IMG/VR virus record: IMGVR_UViG_3300021233_000150
Span: 1 to 25,496 of that record
Direction: 5' to 3' (one strand)
Length of the DNA: 25,496 nucleotides
Origin: a virus
The notes under the pieces are model-generated. The model worked only from the letters and a program-made list of their open reading frames with translations. It was not told the origin of the DNA and ran no database searches. Positions 1 through 8,646 of this stretch are shown one piece after another. The position numbers were made by a program, and so were the translations under genes. Within the stretch, counting starts at the first letter, position 1. Every line of letters begins with the position of its first letter.

Positions 1-131
1 AGATGTACGAAGAGTACGGTAGACAAATTGGAAAAAAAACTAGCGATATTTCTATCCAAGAAAAATGACAGGCTTTTGCAGAAGGTGCTCTTGCAGAAGG
101 GGCAAAGGTAGTTGGCAACTACGAAGCAGCA
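1..131 (+). other. Upstream tape measure frame, interrupted by an in-frame TGA
   Basis: The frame of the gene starting at 132 is open from the window edge (codon boundary at position 3) except for one TGA at 66-68. Both sides of the stop read like tape measure protein: DISIQEK before it, then QAFAEGALAEGAKVVGN running straight into the downstream ORF. Position 132 has no Shine-Dalgarno sequence (preceding bases gcaactacgaagcagca), so it is unlikely to be the natural start. Possible explanations are a TGG-to-TGA sequencing or assembly error, a genuine nonsense mutation, or stop-codon readthrough (the codon is followed by C, a leaky context). TGA is a normal stop elsewhere in this window. Confidence 0.7.
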
Positions 132-3005
132 ATGACAAGTCCTGGAAAAGTTATCCGCTCATTTGCTCGTATTACAAATGACACCAAGGTAGCAATGGGT
201 CAAATGGTTCTTGATGGATTTGGACCAATGATTCTTGCTGCTTATGATGCGTATAAAGCATTCAGTAAATTAATTGTTCCTGGTGGAGCGTTATATCCAA
301 TTATTGAAGCATTAACTGCTGTATTTACTAATCTTACACAGCCACTTACAGATGCAATTACTAAGTTTACAGATTTTGCTTCGAAAATGACTCCCGTGAA
401 AACATCTATCTCTGACATGGGTTCAGAAATTTCTAAGTATCTTCCAGTAATTGCATCTCTTGGAACTGCTTTTGCAACTATGGCAGGACAGAACTTATTA
501 AGACAAGTGCCAATTTTTGGTCAACTTTTGGGAGCAATTAATCCAGTTGCTGCTGCAATAGTTGTATTAATAGCAACTGCTCCAGCAATGCGTGATGCTT
601 TTATGAACCTTCTAGGTGCATTAAAACCTTTATTGCCAGTACTTGCAGAAGTTGGAAGAATTGCTGGAACGGTTGTTAACAATGCAATTTATCTGCTATC
701 AGGTGCAATTAATGCTTTGGCTGGTTTTATTACAAACTCAATTAAATTTGTAAAAGAAAATTCAACTGCATTTAAGATTATGGCTGGAATTGCTGGAATG
801 CTTGCTGCTGCAATTTTTACAGTAGTCGCAGCAATTAAAGTTCATGCAGCAGTTCTTGCGGTTAGCAAGGGAGTCATGACTGCTTTTGCAGTTGCTCAAG
901 TATTAATGAGTGGTGGACAACTTGCTTCGATTGCTTCAACTAATGCACTTGCTGCATCAATGCTTAAACTGAATGCAACTATGGCTGCAAATCCTATTGG
1001 ACTTATTGTTGCTGCTATTGCTGCACTTGTTGCTGGGTTTGTGATTGCTTGGAATCATTCAGAAACCTTTAGAAAGATTATGATTGCTATTGGTAAGGCT
1101 GGAATTATTGCCGTTGGATATGTGATTGAATGGATTGGAAAATTAGCAAAGGCTATATTGACAGTCAATTCAGGTCCTCTTCGACTTCTCTTAAAGGGTC
1201 TTGCTCTGCTTAAAGTTCCTGGGGCGCAAACTGCTCTTGATGGGATAACTGGAGCGATTGATAATGTTGGCAAATTTTTTGACAGCACTTCTGAAAAGAT
1301 TAAAAGTTATGCTGATAATTTAGATGCACTAGAAAATAAAAGATTCAAACTTCCTGACCTTCTTGGCAGTTCATTCAAGATGCCTAAAACAAAAGAAACT
1401 ACACCAAAGAATCCAGCAACTGGTCTTAATGGTGGCGGTGAGGATGGTGGCACTGACGGTGCTGGTGCAGCAGCAATTTCTGCATTGCGTGAGACTCTTC
1501 AAAAGTACAACGACTTTATCAATAATGAGTTCGTTAAGGGATTCCAAAAGGATTCATCAACTGCACGAGAGACTGTTACAAAGTCTCTTGATTTACTTAA
1601 GAATATATTTGATGAAAAGGCTAAGGGTCTAAAGGGAACTGCTCTCAAGAATCTTCAAGATTCTTATTGGAAGATTAATGACACTATTCGTCAATTCATC
1701 CCACAGGCTGAGGAAATTGGTAAGGCATTTGAGGAATTAAATCTTGCAATTGAAGACGCAACCAAGCGCTTAGAAGAGGCAACTAAGAATCGCGCAGATG
1801 CAGCAGAAAAATTTGGCGAATTGCTAAGAAAGCCATTTGGGGAGCCAAGTGCAATCACAAAGGCTATGGGTTCAGCCGAGGCTACTGTTGATTCGATTAT
1901 CAGTATGTACGACAATCTTGTTGAACAAATTAACAAGCGTTATGATGGAATTGACCCAACTGGACGAGATAATTTAGTTAATTTCCTTACTAATCAAACT
2001 CAACGACTTGTTGATTTAGCGCGTCGTCGAGTTGAAGTTGCTAGAAAACTTACAGATGCTCAGACTGCTTTAGACAAGATTACTCAGGAACAGAGTTCGT
2101 TTGTCAGTTCTACAAGGTCTTCTATGAAGTCATTTGCTACTGCTCTAGTCGACCTTTCAAAATCTGATGCTCAGGCAACTATTCAGGTTGTCAAAACAGC
2201 AAGCGGTCTTGTCATAACTCAAATTCAGAGTTCATCTAGCGGAATTGATGCTATTACAAAGCAACTTCGTGAACGATTCCAGTCAATTAAAGATTTTGCA
2301 GCAAATATTAAGTCTTTAATGGAGCGAGGAGTCAATAAAGATTATATTCGTCAATTAATTGAAGCAGGTCCTGAAGCAGCAGGTGCAGCAGCAAGTTTGA
2401 TGGCTGGAGCAACTGATTCCCAGTTGGCTGAAATTAACACTCTTTATTCAGGAATTGCAGATTTATCAAATTCCTTTGGCGATGAAATGGGAATGAATTT
2501 CTATGGCGCTGCTGTCAAGTCTGCTCAAGCATTAAGAGATGGATATCAGTCAGAGATGGATTCCATCAATGCTGAGATGGCAGCAATTGTTGCTGCTATA
2601 ACAGATGCCCTATCGCCATTATCTGACCTTGGAACTAATCTTGGTGAAGACATCGCTCAAGGATTCCTTGATACCTTAAACAAGCGAAAGACAGAATTAG
2701 TGACGCTTGCTGAAAGCATTGCAACTGCAATCGCTGAGGCGATGAAGAATGCACTTGATGGAATCGGTGTTGCAGGTGCAGTAGTTCCAACTACAAACAC
2801 TCCAGTTTCTCAACCTACTCTTGCTGATGGAGAAGCAGCAAGAAGGGCTTTGATGAAATTAACAGGCAATCAAACATTGACTGATGAAGAAAAGAAATTA
2901 CTAAATATTGGAACAGTGAATGTCAATGTAACAACTCCTGATGCTCAAACATTTGCAGATGATTTGCCTGGAATCATGTCTAAAGCACTACTCGGTAGGA
3001 GATAA
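132..3005 (+). CDS. Tape measure protein (C-terminal major part)
   Basis: This 957-residue frame is the bulk of the phage tail tape measure protein, which sets tail length and is thought to be released when the genome is ejected. It is long, rich in Ala, Ile and Gly, and has hydrophobic stretches near residues 130-165 and 215-310 typical of tape measures. A Gly-rich linker near 430-450 is followed by long charged helical and coiled-coil segments (about 450-700) and a low-complexity C-terminus. It precedes three tail-tip genes, as in siphoviruses. The true protein almost certainly starts upstream of the window; the start at 132 is simply the first ATG after the TGA at 66-68 and has no ribosome-binding site. 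Confidence 0.85.
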   Translation: MTSPGKVIRSFARITNDTKVAMGQMVLDGFGPMILAAYDAYKAFSKLIVPGGALYPIIEALTAVFTNLTQPLTDAITKFTDFASKMTPVKTSISDMGSEISKYLPVIASLGTAFATMAGQNLLRQVPIFGQLLGAINPVAAAIVVLIATAPAMRDAFMNLLGALKPLLPVLAEVGRIAGTVVNNAIYLLSGAINALAGFITNSIKFVKENSTAFKIMAGIAGMLAAAIFTVVAAIKVHAAVLAVSKGVMTAFAVAQVLMSGGQLASIASTNALAASMLKLNATMAANPIGLIVAAIAALVAGFVIAWNHSETFRKIMIAIGKAGIIAVGYVIEWIGKLAKAILTVNSGPLRLLLKGLALLKVPGAQTALDGITGAIDNVGKFFDSTSEKIKSYADNLDALENKRFKLPDLLGSSFKMPKTKETTPKNPATGLNGGGEDGGTDGAGAAAISALRETLQKYNDFINNEFVKGFQKDSSTARETVTKSLDLLKNIFDEKAKGLKGTALKNLQDSYWKINDTIRQFIPQAEEIGKAFEELNLAIEDATKRLEEATKNRADAAEKFGELLRKPFGEPSAITKAMGSAEATVDSIISMYDNLVEQINKRYDGIDPTGRDNLVNFLTNQTQRLVDLARRRVEVARKLTDAQTALDKITQEQSSFVSSTRSSMKSFATALVDLSKSDAQATIQVVKTASGLVITQIQSSSSGIDAITKQLRERFQSIKDFAANIKSLMERGVNKDYIRQLIEAGPEAAGAAASLMAGATDSQLAEINTLYSGIADLSNSFGDEMGMNFYGAAVKSAQALRDGYQSEMDSINAEMAAIVAAITDALSPLSDLGTNLGEDIAQGFLDTLNKRKTELVTLAESIATAIAEAMKNALDGIGVAGAVVPTTNTPVSQPTLADGEAARRALMKLTGNQTLTDEEKKLLNIGTVNVNVTTPDAQTFADDLPGIMSKALLGRR

Positions 3006-3007
3006 TC

Positions 3008-4525
3008 GTGGCAGTTACAACAGTTATTCCTGATGCAACCGCAACTGGTGCAGCAAACTTTACTTTAACTGGTGCTCCATCACTTAATGCTGCCCTTGCA
3101 GACGGCTCAGATGCTACTTATGCACAAAAACTCAATACAATCACTGGAAGCGCATCAGCCCTTTTAGATTTTGGAACTTTAACTGTTCTTGCAACACAGC
3201 AGATTAAGCGAGTTCGAATTCGTGCTCGTGTCTCTACTCCAACGACTAGTGGTAAGGTAAATATCTATCTTGGTGCTCGCGTAAGCAATGTTAATTATTT
3301 CCATTCAGCCTTAGCCATTCGTGGTCAATATACGAGCGCTACAACTTTCACTGGACCTTGGCAGACATCATCTCCTGATGGAACAAGTTGGAGTCAAGCC
3401 GATATCAATGGTCTTCGTGCGAAGATTACTGAATATTCCGATACAACTGACCGTGCAACTTTTTATGAACTTTATATTGATGTTGATTTAGTAACTCAAC
3501 CAACAGTTACAACAGTTACAGCACCTTCAGGAACTATTACAACAACCGCTTCTCCTGATATTACTTGGACTTATAGTGATACAGATAATGAGACGCAAAG
3601 TTATTATCAGATTAAAGTCTTCTCTGCTGCCCAATATGGTGCAGGTGGTTTTAGCCCAGCAACATCTACGGCAACATGGAACTCAGGTGAAATTGCTTCA
3701 TCCGATAACGCATCAATTGTTGGTTACTTATTGCCTAACGCCACATATCGTTGTTATATTCGTGCTGCTAAAACAGTTAACAATGCTCCATTTTGGAGTG
3801 ATTACACATACTCAAGTTTTGTTATTAACTGCACATCACCAACAACTCCAACTCTTGTAGCCTCGTGGAACTCTAGCCTTGGCTATGCAAGTTTTACAAT
3901 CACTGGAGCAGCGCTTCCTAGTGGTTACTCATCTCAATATTATGTAGTTGAACGAAGCGATGACGCTGGAATTACATATTCAACCATTCGAAATGGTTCA
4001 AATATCACGCCTGTTTCATATGTCGGAACTGCTACAGACTACGAGGCGCCTAGAACTTATACGGTTTACTATCGCGCTCGCGCTATTGGTATTACAACGG
4101 GCTCAGTTGAAATTCCATCAACCTATTCAACAGTTCAACAGGTATTAATTACTAATGACTCAACATGGTGGTTTAAGGTTCCAGCAAGTCCAACGCTCAA
4201 TGTTGGTTCTGTAAATGTATTGAATGGACTCAACATTACAGTTGAAGAGCCTAATACAATTTTTCGCCCGCTCGGAGATGATAGACCAATCGTTGTTGCT
4301 GGTACCTTACAAGGTAAAGATGGTCGTTACACAATTACGACTACAAATAACACACAGTTTAATTTGCTACTGCCTGTTATTAATTACCAAGGGACTTTAT
4401 TGGTTCAAGACCCTCTTGGAAATCAAAAATACATTCGCATTACTAAGCGTTCATGGACTGAATCAACTGTTGGAACTATCGTTCGACGTCTTATAGATAT
4501 TGATTATGTTGAGGTTAGTTCGTAA
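3008..4525 (+). CDS. Minor tail protein with fibronectin type III-like domains
   Basis: This 505-residue structural protein starts with GTG two bases after the tape measure stop. The N-terminal third is a beta-rich Ser/Thr/Ala region. From about residue 165 there are repeated FN3-like segments, with a PTVTTVTAPSG-type entry and Tyr/Trp-spaced strands such as TYTVYYRARAIG near 345-360. The last 120 residues are another beta domain (SWTESTVGTIVRRLIDIDY). Its position directly after the tape measure, and its TAATG overlap with the next tail gene, indicate a distal tail or tail-tip protein; FN3 domains in such proteins commonly contact cell-surface carbohydrate. The exact role (distal tail or hub-associated) is inferred from order. 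Confidence 0.75.
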   Translation: MAVTTVIPDATATGAANFTLTGAPSLNAALADGSDATYAQKLNTITGSASALLDFGTLTVLATQQIKRVRIRARVSTPTTSGKVNIYLGARVSNVNYFHSALAIRGQYTSATTFTGPWQTSSPDGTSWSQADINGLRAKITEYSDTTDRATFYELYIDVDLVTQPTVTTVTAPSGTITTTASPDITWTYSDTDNETQSYYQIKVFSAAQYGAGGFSPATSTATWNSGEIASSDNASIVGYLLPNATYRCYIRAAKTVNNAPFWSDYTYSSFVINCTSPTTPTLVASWNSSLGYASFTITGAALPSGYSSQYYVVERSDDAGITYSTIRNGSNITPVSYVGTATDYEAPRTYTVYYRARAIGITTGSVEIPSTYSTVQQVLITNDSTWWFKVPASPTLNVGSVNVLNGLNITVEEPNTIFRPLGDDRPIVVAGTLQGKDGRYTITTTNNTQFNLLLPVINYQGTLLVQDPLGNQKYIRITKRSWTESTVGTIVRRLIDIDYVEVSS

Positions 4526-5670
4526 TGTATTCAGCAACCGCAGCATTTAGAGCAGCAATTAATGATAGTCACACTGTTGTTGCTAAGGCTGAAATTTGGT
4601 CAAGTGACCAAAAATTAGCGACATTAAAAATTGCAGGTGGCTCAGTCAGCGCAAGCGCTAAAAATGCAACTCGTCGTACCTGTGAAGTAACTTTATCAAC
4701 TGACAGAACTACAGACAATATGGTTCCCGATAATGATTATGACCTATTGACGCCTTTTGGTAATGAACTTCGTCTTTATAGAGGCATTGAATATACGGAC
4801 GGAACTCAAGAATATATACCTCTTGGAGTTTTTGTCATTACTGATGTTTCTATCGCAGACAGAGCCGATGGGGTTGCTATCCGAGTCAGTGGAGAAGACC
4901 GCTCACTTATAGTTTCTCGTTCTAAGTGGTTGCAGCCATATCAAATGGTTGCTGGAACTCTCGAAGCAAGTATCACTGCATTGCTTCAAAGTCGTTACAG
5001 CGATGTACAAGTTTCTTTTCCTACGACTGGAGTTTCAATTGGTCAGGTTATTTTGGGTGTGGATAAAGCAAATGACCCATGGAAAGATGCTGTGCAGATT
5101 TGTGAACTCGTTGGATATGACCTTTACTTTGATGTAACTGGTGTTGCAACAATGAAGCAATTCCCAACACTTGATGGAGCGGTTGTTGTGGCTACATATG
5201 AAGAGGGCAACGGAACAACAATTACTGAGTTAGATAGAACTATCTCCACAAAAGAAACATATAACGGAGTTATCTATACAGTAACTGGAAGCCAAGTAAC
5301 TACTCCAATCAAAGTAACCGTATGGGATGAAGATTCAACTAGCCCAACATATCGTTATGGAAAATTTGGTCAGGTTCCAATTTTCATCACTTCGGGCTTA
5401 GCAACTTCAACAGATGCAGCAACCACTGCTGCAACAAACCTTCTATACACATTTATCGGTTCACAGGAAACAATTAACTGGAGTTCTCTAGTTGACCCAA
5501 CTTTAGATGTTCAAGATGTTGTCTATGTTAAATCAGTTGGAGCAAAAGTGAATCGATTGGTAATTATCGACGCTTTATCAATTCCACTCAGCCCTGACTC
5601 ACAAATGAAGGCAGATGCGCGTATTGTTCGTGTAGTTGCAACAGGCGAAACTATTCAGGTAGGTAAATAA
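4525..5670 (+). CDS. Tail-tip or baseplate hub-like protein (DUF5047-like)
   Basis: This 381-residue protein overlaps the preceding stop by one base (TAATG). It opens with a beta domain describing a frame-like segment (RRTCEVTLSTDR, LLTPFGNELRLYRGIEY, PLGVFVITDVSI), then a helical and beta core (GYDLYFDVTGVATMKQFP). This pattern is typical of siphophage tail-associated hub proteins annotated as DUF5047 or minor tail proteins. In the established tail module order, tape measure, distal tail and hub protein follow one another, which fits here. No peptidase motif is evident. The hub assignment rests on order plus remembered family pattern, not on an alignment. Confidence 0.7.
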   Translation: MYSATAAFRAAINDSHTVVAKAEIWSSDQKLATLKIAGGSVSASAKNATRRTCEVTLSTDRTTDNMVPDNDYDLLTPFGNELRLYRGIEYTDGTQEYIPLGVFVITDVSIADRADGVAIRVSGEDRSLIVSRSKWLQPYQMVAGTLEASITALLQSRYSDVQVSFPTTGVSIGQVILGVDKANDPWKDAVQICELVGYDLYFDVTGVATMKQFPTLDGAVVVATYEEGNGTTITELDRTISTKETYNGVIYTVTGSQVTTPIKVTVWDEDSTSPTYRYGKFGQVPIFITSGLATSTDAATTAATNLLYTFIGSQETINWSSLVDPTLDVQDVVYVKSVGAKVNRLVIIDALSIPLSPDSQMKADARIVRVVATGETIQVGK

Positions 5671-5900
5671 TGGATTTACATGAAGTCTTTAAGCAGATAG
5701 GTGCTCAACAGCAACCTATGCAGTTGACTCAAGGAGTCGTAAGTGCAACAGCAGCGGGAAGTGTTTCAGTAAAAATTGCTGGGGCGACAGATGCTGTTAC
5801 GGGAATTAAATACTTGAGTAGTTATTCTCCAGCAACTAATGATGTAGTTTTTATGCTCATAAATGGAAACGATGTACTTATCCTCGGTAAACGGGCTTAA
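5670..5900 (+). CDS. Small tail-tip protein, possible OB-fold spike-like
   Basis: This 76-residue protein has its start overlapping the upstream stop by one base (TAATG), so it is translationally coupled to the hub-like gene. After a short helix (residues 1-17) the sequence is almost all beta strand with evenly spaced Val and Gly, ending VVFMLINGNDVLILGKRA. This resembles the OB-fold domains of phage baseplate spike proteins. It closes the tail module; the next gene begins the lysis genes after a 34-base gap. The OB-fold suggestion is an inference from strand pattern and location. Confidence 0.65.
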   Translation: MDLHEVFKQIGAQQQPMQLTQGVVSATAAGSVSVKIAGATDAVTGIKYLSSYSPATNDVVFMLINGNDVLILGKRA

Positions 5901-5934
5901 GGTATTATTAACCTATAGACACTTAGGAGTCACT

Positions 5935-6219
5935 ATGAATAAGAAGCAAAAGGCGATGCTCGCCTCATACGGTCGTTCACTACTTGCTGCAATGACCACA
6001 GCATTCATGCTTACAGGTGGAGATATCTTTGCGCTCGATGCAACTTCAATGAAGCAAATTTTGGCTGCGGGAATCGCTGCTGTTTTGCCAGTTGCTCTAC
6101 GCGCTGCTAATCCAAAGGACCCAGCATTCGGCAAGATTGCAGATGTAATTACTGATTCAGTCGTGAAGAAAGTAACTGCTCCAGCAAAGAAAAAGGCTGT
6201 GAAAAAGGCTGCGAAGTAA
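5935..6219 (+). CDS. Holin-like small membrane protein
   Basis: This 94-residue protein has a basic N-terminus, two hydrophobic segments (about 11-27 and 41-57), the motif VALRAANPKDPAFG (53-66), and a very basic Ala/Lys tail (79-94). The segment after the second helix is typical of actinophage r1t-type holins, which permeabilise the inner membrane to release or activate the endolysin. The start at 5935 was chosen over an in-frame upstream ATG at 5863 because it follows a good ribosome-binding site (TTAGGAG) and does not overlap the tail gene. The stop overlaps the endolysin start (TAATG), giving a holin-endolysin pair. Confidence 0.75.
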   Translation: MNKKQKAMLASYGRSLLAAMTTAFMLTGGDIFALDATSMKQILAAGIAAVLPVALRAANPKDPAFGKIADVITDSVVKKVTAPAKKKAVKKAAK

Positions 6220-6725
6220 TGGCTGAAAAAGGAACAGTAGATTTATTTTTGCAAGTTGCTTTCAAGGAAATCGGAACTATCGAGGGTCCTAAAGACAACG
6301 AAACAAAATACGGTGCTTACACAAAGGCTAATTTTCTGCCATGGTGTGGCTCATTCGTCATGTGGTGCGGTAACGAAGCAGGGGTAAAGATTGTAAATAC
6401 AGTCTCAACTCTTGCTGGAGCACAGGCATATCAAAAGGCTAAGGCTTGGCAAGATGCTGAGACAGCAACTCCAATGCCTGGAGATATTGTTTATTTTGAC
6501 TTCCCAGGAGATGGCGTAGACAGAATCTCCCACGTCGGAATTGTTTTGAAGGATAACGGTGACGGAACAGTTACCTGTATCGAAGGAAATACATCTCCTG
6601 ATAAGAAAGGTGACCAGCGAAACGGTGGACAAGTTGCAAAGAAAGTCCGCGCTTACAAAAAAGGCGCTACTAAAGGATTACCTCTTGCAGTTGTCGGTTT
6701 CGGTCGCCCAAAGTTTAAGGCATAA
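6219..6725 (+). CDS. Endolysin, CHAP-domain peptidoglycan hydrolase
   Basis: This 168-residue enzyme consists of essentially one CHAP (NlpC/P60-like) domain, which cleaves peptidoglycan peptide or amide bonds at lysis. The catalytic cysteine is C43 in PWCGSFVMW, the histidine is H105 in ISHVGIV, and the polar partner is in the IEGNTS motif (E122, N124). The MPGDIVYFDF segment (86-95) is the usual Pro-Gly-Asp strand of the fold. There is no separate cell-wall-binding domain and no signal peptide, so export depends on a holin. It is coupled to the holin-like gene upstream and followed two bases later by an XhlA-like membrane protein. Confidence 0.9.
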   Translation: MAEKGTVDLFLQVAFKEIGTIEGPKDNETKYGAYTKANFLPWCGSFVMWCGNEAGVKIVNTVSTLAGAQAYQKAKAWQDAETATPMPGDIVYFDFPGDGVDRISHVGIVLKDNGDGTVTCIEGNTSPDKKGDQRNGGQVAKKVRAYKKGATKGLPLAVVGFGRPKFKA

Positions 6726-6727
6726 TC

Positions 6728-7006
6728 ATGGCAGAACACGAAGTCACTCTTGGAGAAATCATGCGTCGCTTGGATGAACTCAGCGAAGGCATGAAGCAGT
6801 TGAACACATCTATTGGCGAAACTTATGTCAGACGTGATGTGTACTCTGCCGACTCACAGAAGATTTCTGTTACTTATGAACACATGATTCAGCGCTTGGA
6901 GAAGATGGAATCTCGCTCCGAATGGGTCGTTCGCACAGTTGGAGCGATTCTTATCGGGGCGGTCATCACAGCCACGATTTATGTCAAGAGTGCATTCGGT
7001 ATTTGA
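6728..7006 (+). CDS. XhlA-like coiled-coil membrane protein, lysis-associated
   Basis: This 92-residue protein has a long N-terminal amphipathic coiled coil (about 5-65; LGEIMRRLDELSEGMKQL and MIQRLEKMESRSEWV) and a single C-terminal transmembrane helix (about 68-87, VGAILIGAVITATIYV). This is the layout of the haemolysin XhlA family, small membrane proteins found beside phage holins and endolysins. It starts two bases after the endolysin stop and ends the lysis cassette. It could act as a second holin or a holin partner. Its last codons overlap the -35 box of the next promoter. Confidence 0.7.
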   Translation: MAEHEVTLGEIMRRLDELSEGMKQLNTSIGETYVRRDVYSADSQKISVTYEHMIQRLEKMESRSEWVVRTVGAILIGAVITATIYVKSAFGI

Positions 7007-7030
7007 CATAACCAACTAGGGTGGTATATC
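7003..7030 (+). promoter_or_regulatory. Promoter for the recombination/replication block
   Basis: TTGACA at 7003-7008 matches the -35 consensus perfectly. TATATC at 7025-7030 is a fair -10, with a 16-base spacer. A 6-bp dyad (CCTCTC caac GAGAGG, 7030-7045) straddles the expected transcription start and precedes the AGGAG ribosome-binding site before the ATG at 7054. The site marks the switch from lysis genes to recombination genes within an otherwise continuous rightward block. Confidence 0.65.
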
Positions 7031-7053
7031 CTCTCCAACGAGAGGAGATATAC

Positions 7054-7587
7054 ATGACAAACCTAGTACCACTAGACGAATTTGAAGTCGTCGAAGCATC
7101 ACCAATTGCAGAAGCCTTTACCGTCGATGACGATTCAAAGGCTGATTGGGCTATGCGAAAACTCGCGAGTCTGCGACGTAAGCAAGCCGAGAATAAAGCC
7201 ATTGCAGAGGCTGAGATTCAAAGGGTCACAAAATGGCTGGAAACGGTCAATACAAGCCTTGAGAATGACGCTTCATACTTTGAGGCAGTCCTAACCCCAT
7301 ACGCGCTCCTACAGCGCTCTGAGGGGCGTAAATCGGTACTCCTACCTCATGGCACCATCAAGACAACTGCTGGACGTCCAAAGATTGAAATCGAGGACGA
7401 AGAGGCATTCCTTGCATGGGCTAAAGAATCGGAGAACTCAGTTATCAGAATCAAAACTGAAATCGACAAGAAGGCACTCAATGCTTTGATTCGCGATGAT
7501 AATCAGGTAATATCAACCCAAGGTGAAATTGTTCCAGCAGTTCGAGTTATACCTGCTGAAACTTCAGTTTCATTTGTAACCGAGTAG
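7054..7587 (+). CDS. Gam-like host-nuclease inhibitor
   Basis: This 177-residue protein resembles the Mu Gam family, which binds DNA ends and shields them from host exonucleases. After a short acidic N-terminus, a long helix carries the pattern WAMRKLASLRRKQAENKAI and continues through KWLETVNTSLENDASYFE. The signature KSVLLPHGTIKTTAGRPKIEIEDEE follows, split here across the turn characteristic of Gam proteins, and then AFLAWAKES. The start at 7054 is preceded by GAGAGGAG. It is paired with an ERF annealing protein immediately downstream, the usual partnership in phage recombination modules. Confidence 0.85.
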   Translation: MTNLVPLDEFEVVEASPIAEAFTVDDDSKADWAMRKLASLRRKQAENKAIAEAEIQRVTKWLETVNTSLENDASYFEAVLTPYALLQRSEGRKSVLLPHGTIKTTAGRPKIEIEDEEAFLAWAKESENSVIRIKTEIDKKALNALIRDDNQVISTQGEIVPAVRVIPAETSVSFVTE

Positions 7588-7598
7588 AGAGAGAAAAC

Positions 7599-8291
7599 AT
7601 GGATACGGAAACAACAGTAGTAACACCAGCGTTACCGACAATTTCACAATCACTGAGTGAAATCATGAAGGCAGTTGGAGCAATCGCAAAGAAAGACAAG
7701 AATACTTCGCAAGGTTTTAACTTTCGCGGAATTGATTCAGTCGTCAATGCGGTATCTCCAGCGCTACAAAAGCACGGCGTAATTGTTGTGCCACGAGTTG
7801 ATGATTACTCATATGAGACAGTTGAAATCGGTCGTAACCGAACAGCGATGGGTCATGTGAAGGTAAAAGTTACCTACGCATTCATCGGTCAAGCAGGGGA
7901 TGCAATTAGCGCCACGGTTGTAGGTGAGGCAATGGACTCAGGAGACAAGGCAACCGCTAAGGCGATGTCTGTAGCCTTTCGAACTGCACTCCTACAGGCA
8001 CTCTGCCTACCAACAGATGAACCCGACCCTGACGCAACTTCATACGAGCGTTCAAGTGCAACTGACGTACTCGCTCCAAGTGCAGTACTTATCAAACTCG
8101 CAGGAGCCACAGATAATGCTGCGCTCGCTGAAGTTAGTAACTACATCACGGCAAACAAGCACGGTTATTCATCCGAGCAACTAGAAGCATTTCGCGCAAA
8201 GTTTGTTGAAGCGCAAACAAAATTAAATCCACCAGCGTTGGGAGAGGAAACCAATGACACAGAATCCACAGGAGAACCCGTCGGAGTTTGA
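7599..8291 (+). CDS. erf: ERF-family single-strand annealing recombinase
   Basis: This 230-residue protein belongs to the essential recombination function family, which anneals single-stranded DNA for phage recombination and genome circularisation. Diagnostic stretches are SQGFNFRGIDSVVNAVSP (37-54), the beta hairpin FIGQAGDAISATVVGEAMD (95-113), and the core SGDKATAKAMSVAFRTALLQ (114-133) followed by LCLPTDEPDPD. The C-terminal third is a variable helical tail. The ribosome-binding site is GAGAGAGAAAAC before the ATG. The last 38 bases overlap the next gene in another frame. The Gam-like gene upstream supports the assignment. Confidence 0.92.
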   Translation: MDTETTVVTPALPTISQSLSEIMKAVGAIAKKDKNTSQGFNFRGIDSVVNAVSPALQKHGVIVVPRVDDYSYETVEIGRNRTAMGHVKVKVTYAFIGQAGDAISATVVGEAMDSGDKATAKAMSVAFRTALLQALCLPTDEPDPDATSYERSSATDVLAPSAVLIKLAGATDNAALAEVSNYITANKHGYSSEQLEAFRAKFVEAQTKLNPPALGEETNDTESTGEPVGV

Positions 8292-8646
8292 ACCTGAGTT
8301 GCCCTATAACGGAACTTCAGGATGGAGCGGTTCAGATACTTCAGAGTTTCGAGCAGTAAGCGCCGACCGTAATGGGACAACGAAGAATCGACAGTTTCAA
8401 ACCATGAAATTGTTATCTCAAGCAGGTCCCAGCGGTTTGACATGGAAAGAGTTGAGTGATTTGACTGGTGTGTATCACGGTCCAATCAGCAATACTTTGT
8501 CAATCTTGCATAAAACGGAAAGAATCAGCAGACTTTCGCTTAGCCGTGGAGGTTCGAAGGTTTATGTTCTACCCGAATATGTTTTAGGTCGTACTGTCGA
8601 GAAGCGGAAGCAAAAGTGTTGCCCGCATTGTGGAGGTAATTTGTGA
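8254..8646 (+). CDS. Winged-helix DNA-binding protein with C-terminal zinc knuckle
   Basis: This 130-residue protein belongs to a type recurrent in actinophages. It has a disordered N-terminus containing YNGTSGWSGSDTSE (19-32), then a winged-helix region (48-112: QFQTMKLLSQAGPSGLTW, ELSDLTGVYHGPISNTLSIL, a wing with RGGSKVYVLPEYV), and ends with a metal-binding-like CCPHCGGNL. The start overlaps the end of the ERF gene by 38 bases but is backed by a strong ribosome-binding site (GGGAGAGGAAACCA). The stop overlaps the next start (GTGA). It may regulate or assist replication genes; the specific role is unknown. Confidence 0.8.
   Translation: MTQNPQENPSEFEPELPYNGTSGWSGSDTSEFRAVSADRNGTTKNRQFQTMKLLSQAGPSGLTWKELSDLTGVYHGPISNTLSILHKTERISRLSLSRGGSKVYVLPEYVLGRTVEKRKQKCCPHCGGNL

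Noticed and set aside
66-68. Genome-wide recoding of TGA to tryptophan
   Set aside because: Several confident genes (ERF, ParB-like, winged-helix protein, RusA-like) end in TGA with tight downstream starts, and Trp is read from TGG throughout.
5863-5934. Upstream extension of the holin-like gene
   Set aside because: It overlaps the tail gene, and the ATG at 5935 has a good ribosome-binding site.
7030-7045. RNA hairpin hiding the Gam ribosome-binding site
   Set aside because: The expected transcription start (about 7037) lies inside the dyad, so the left arm would not be transcribed; a DNA operator is more likely.
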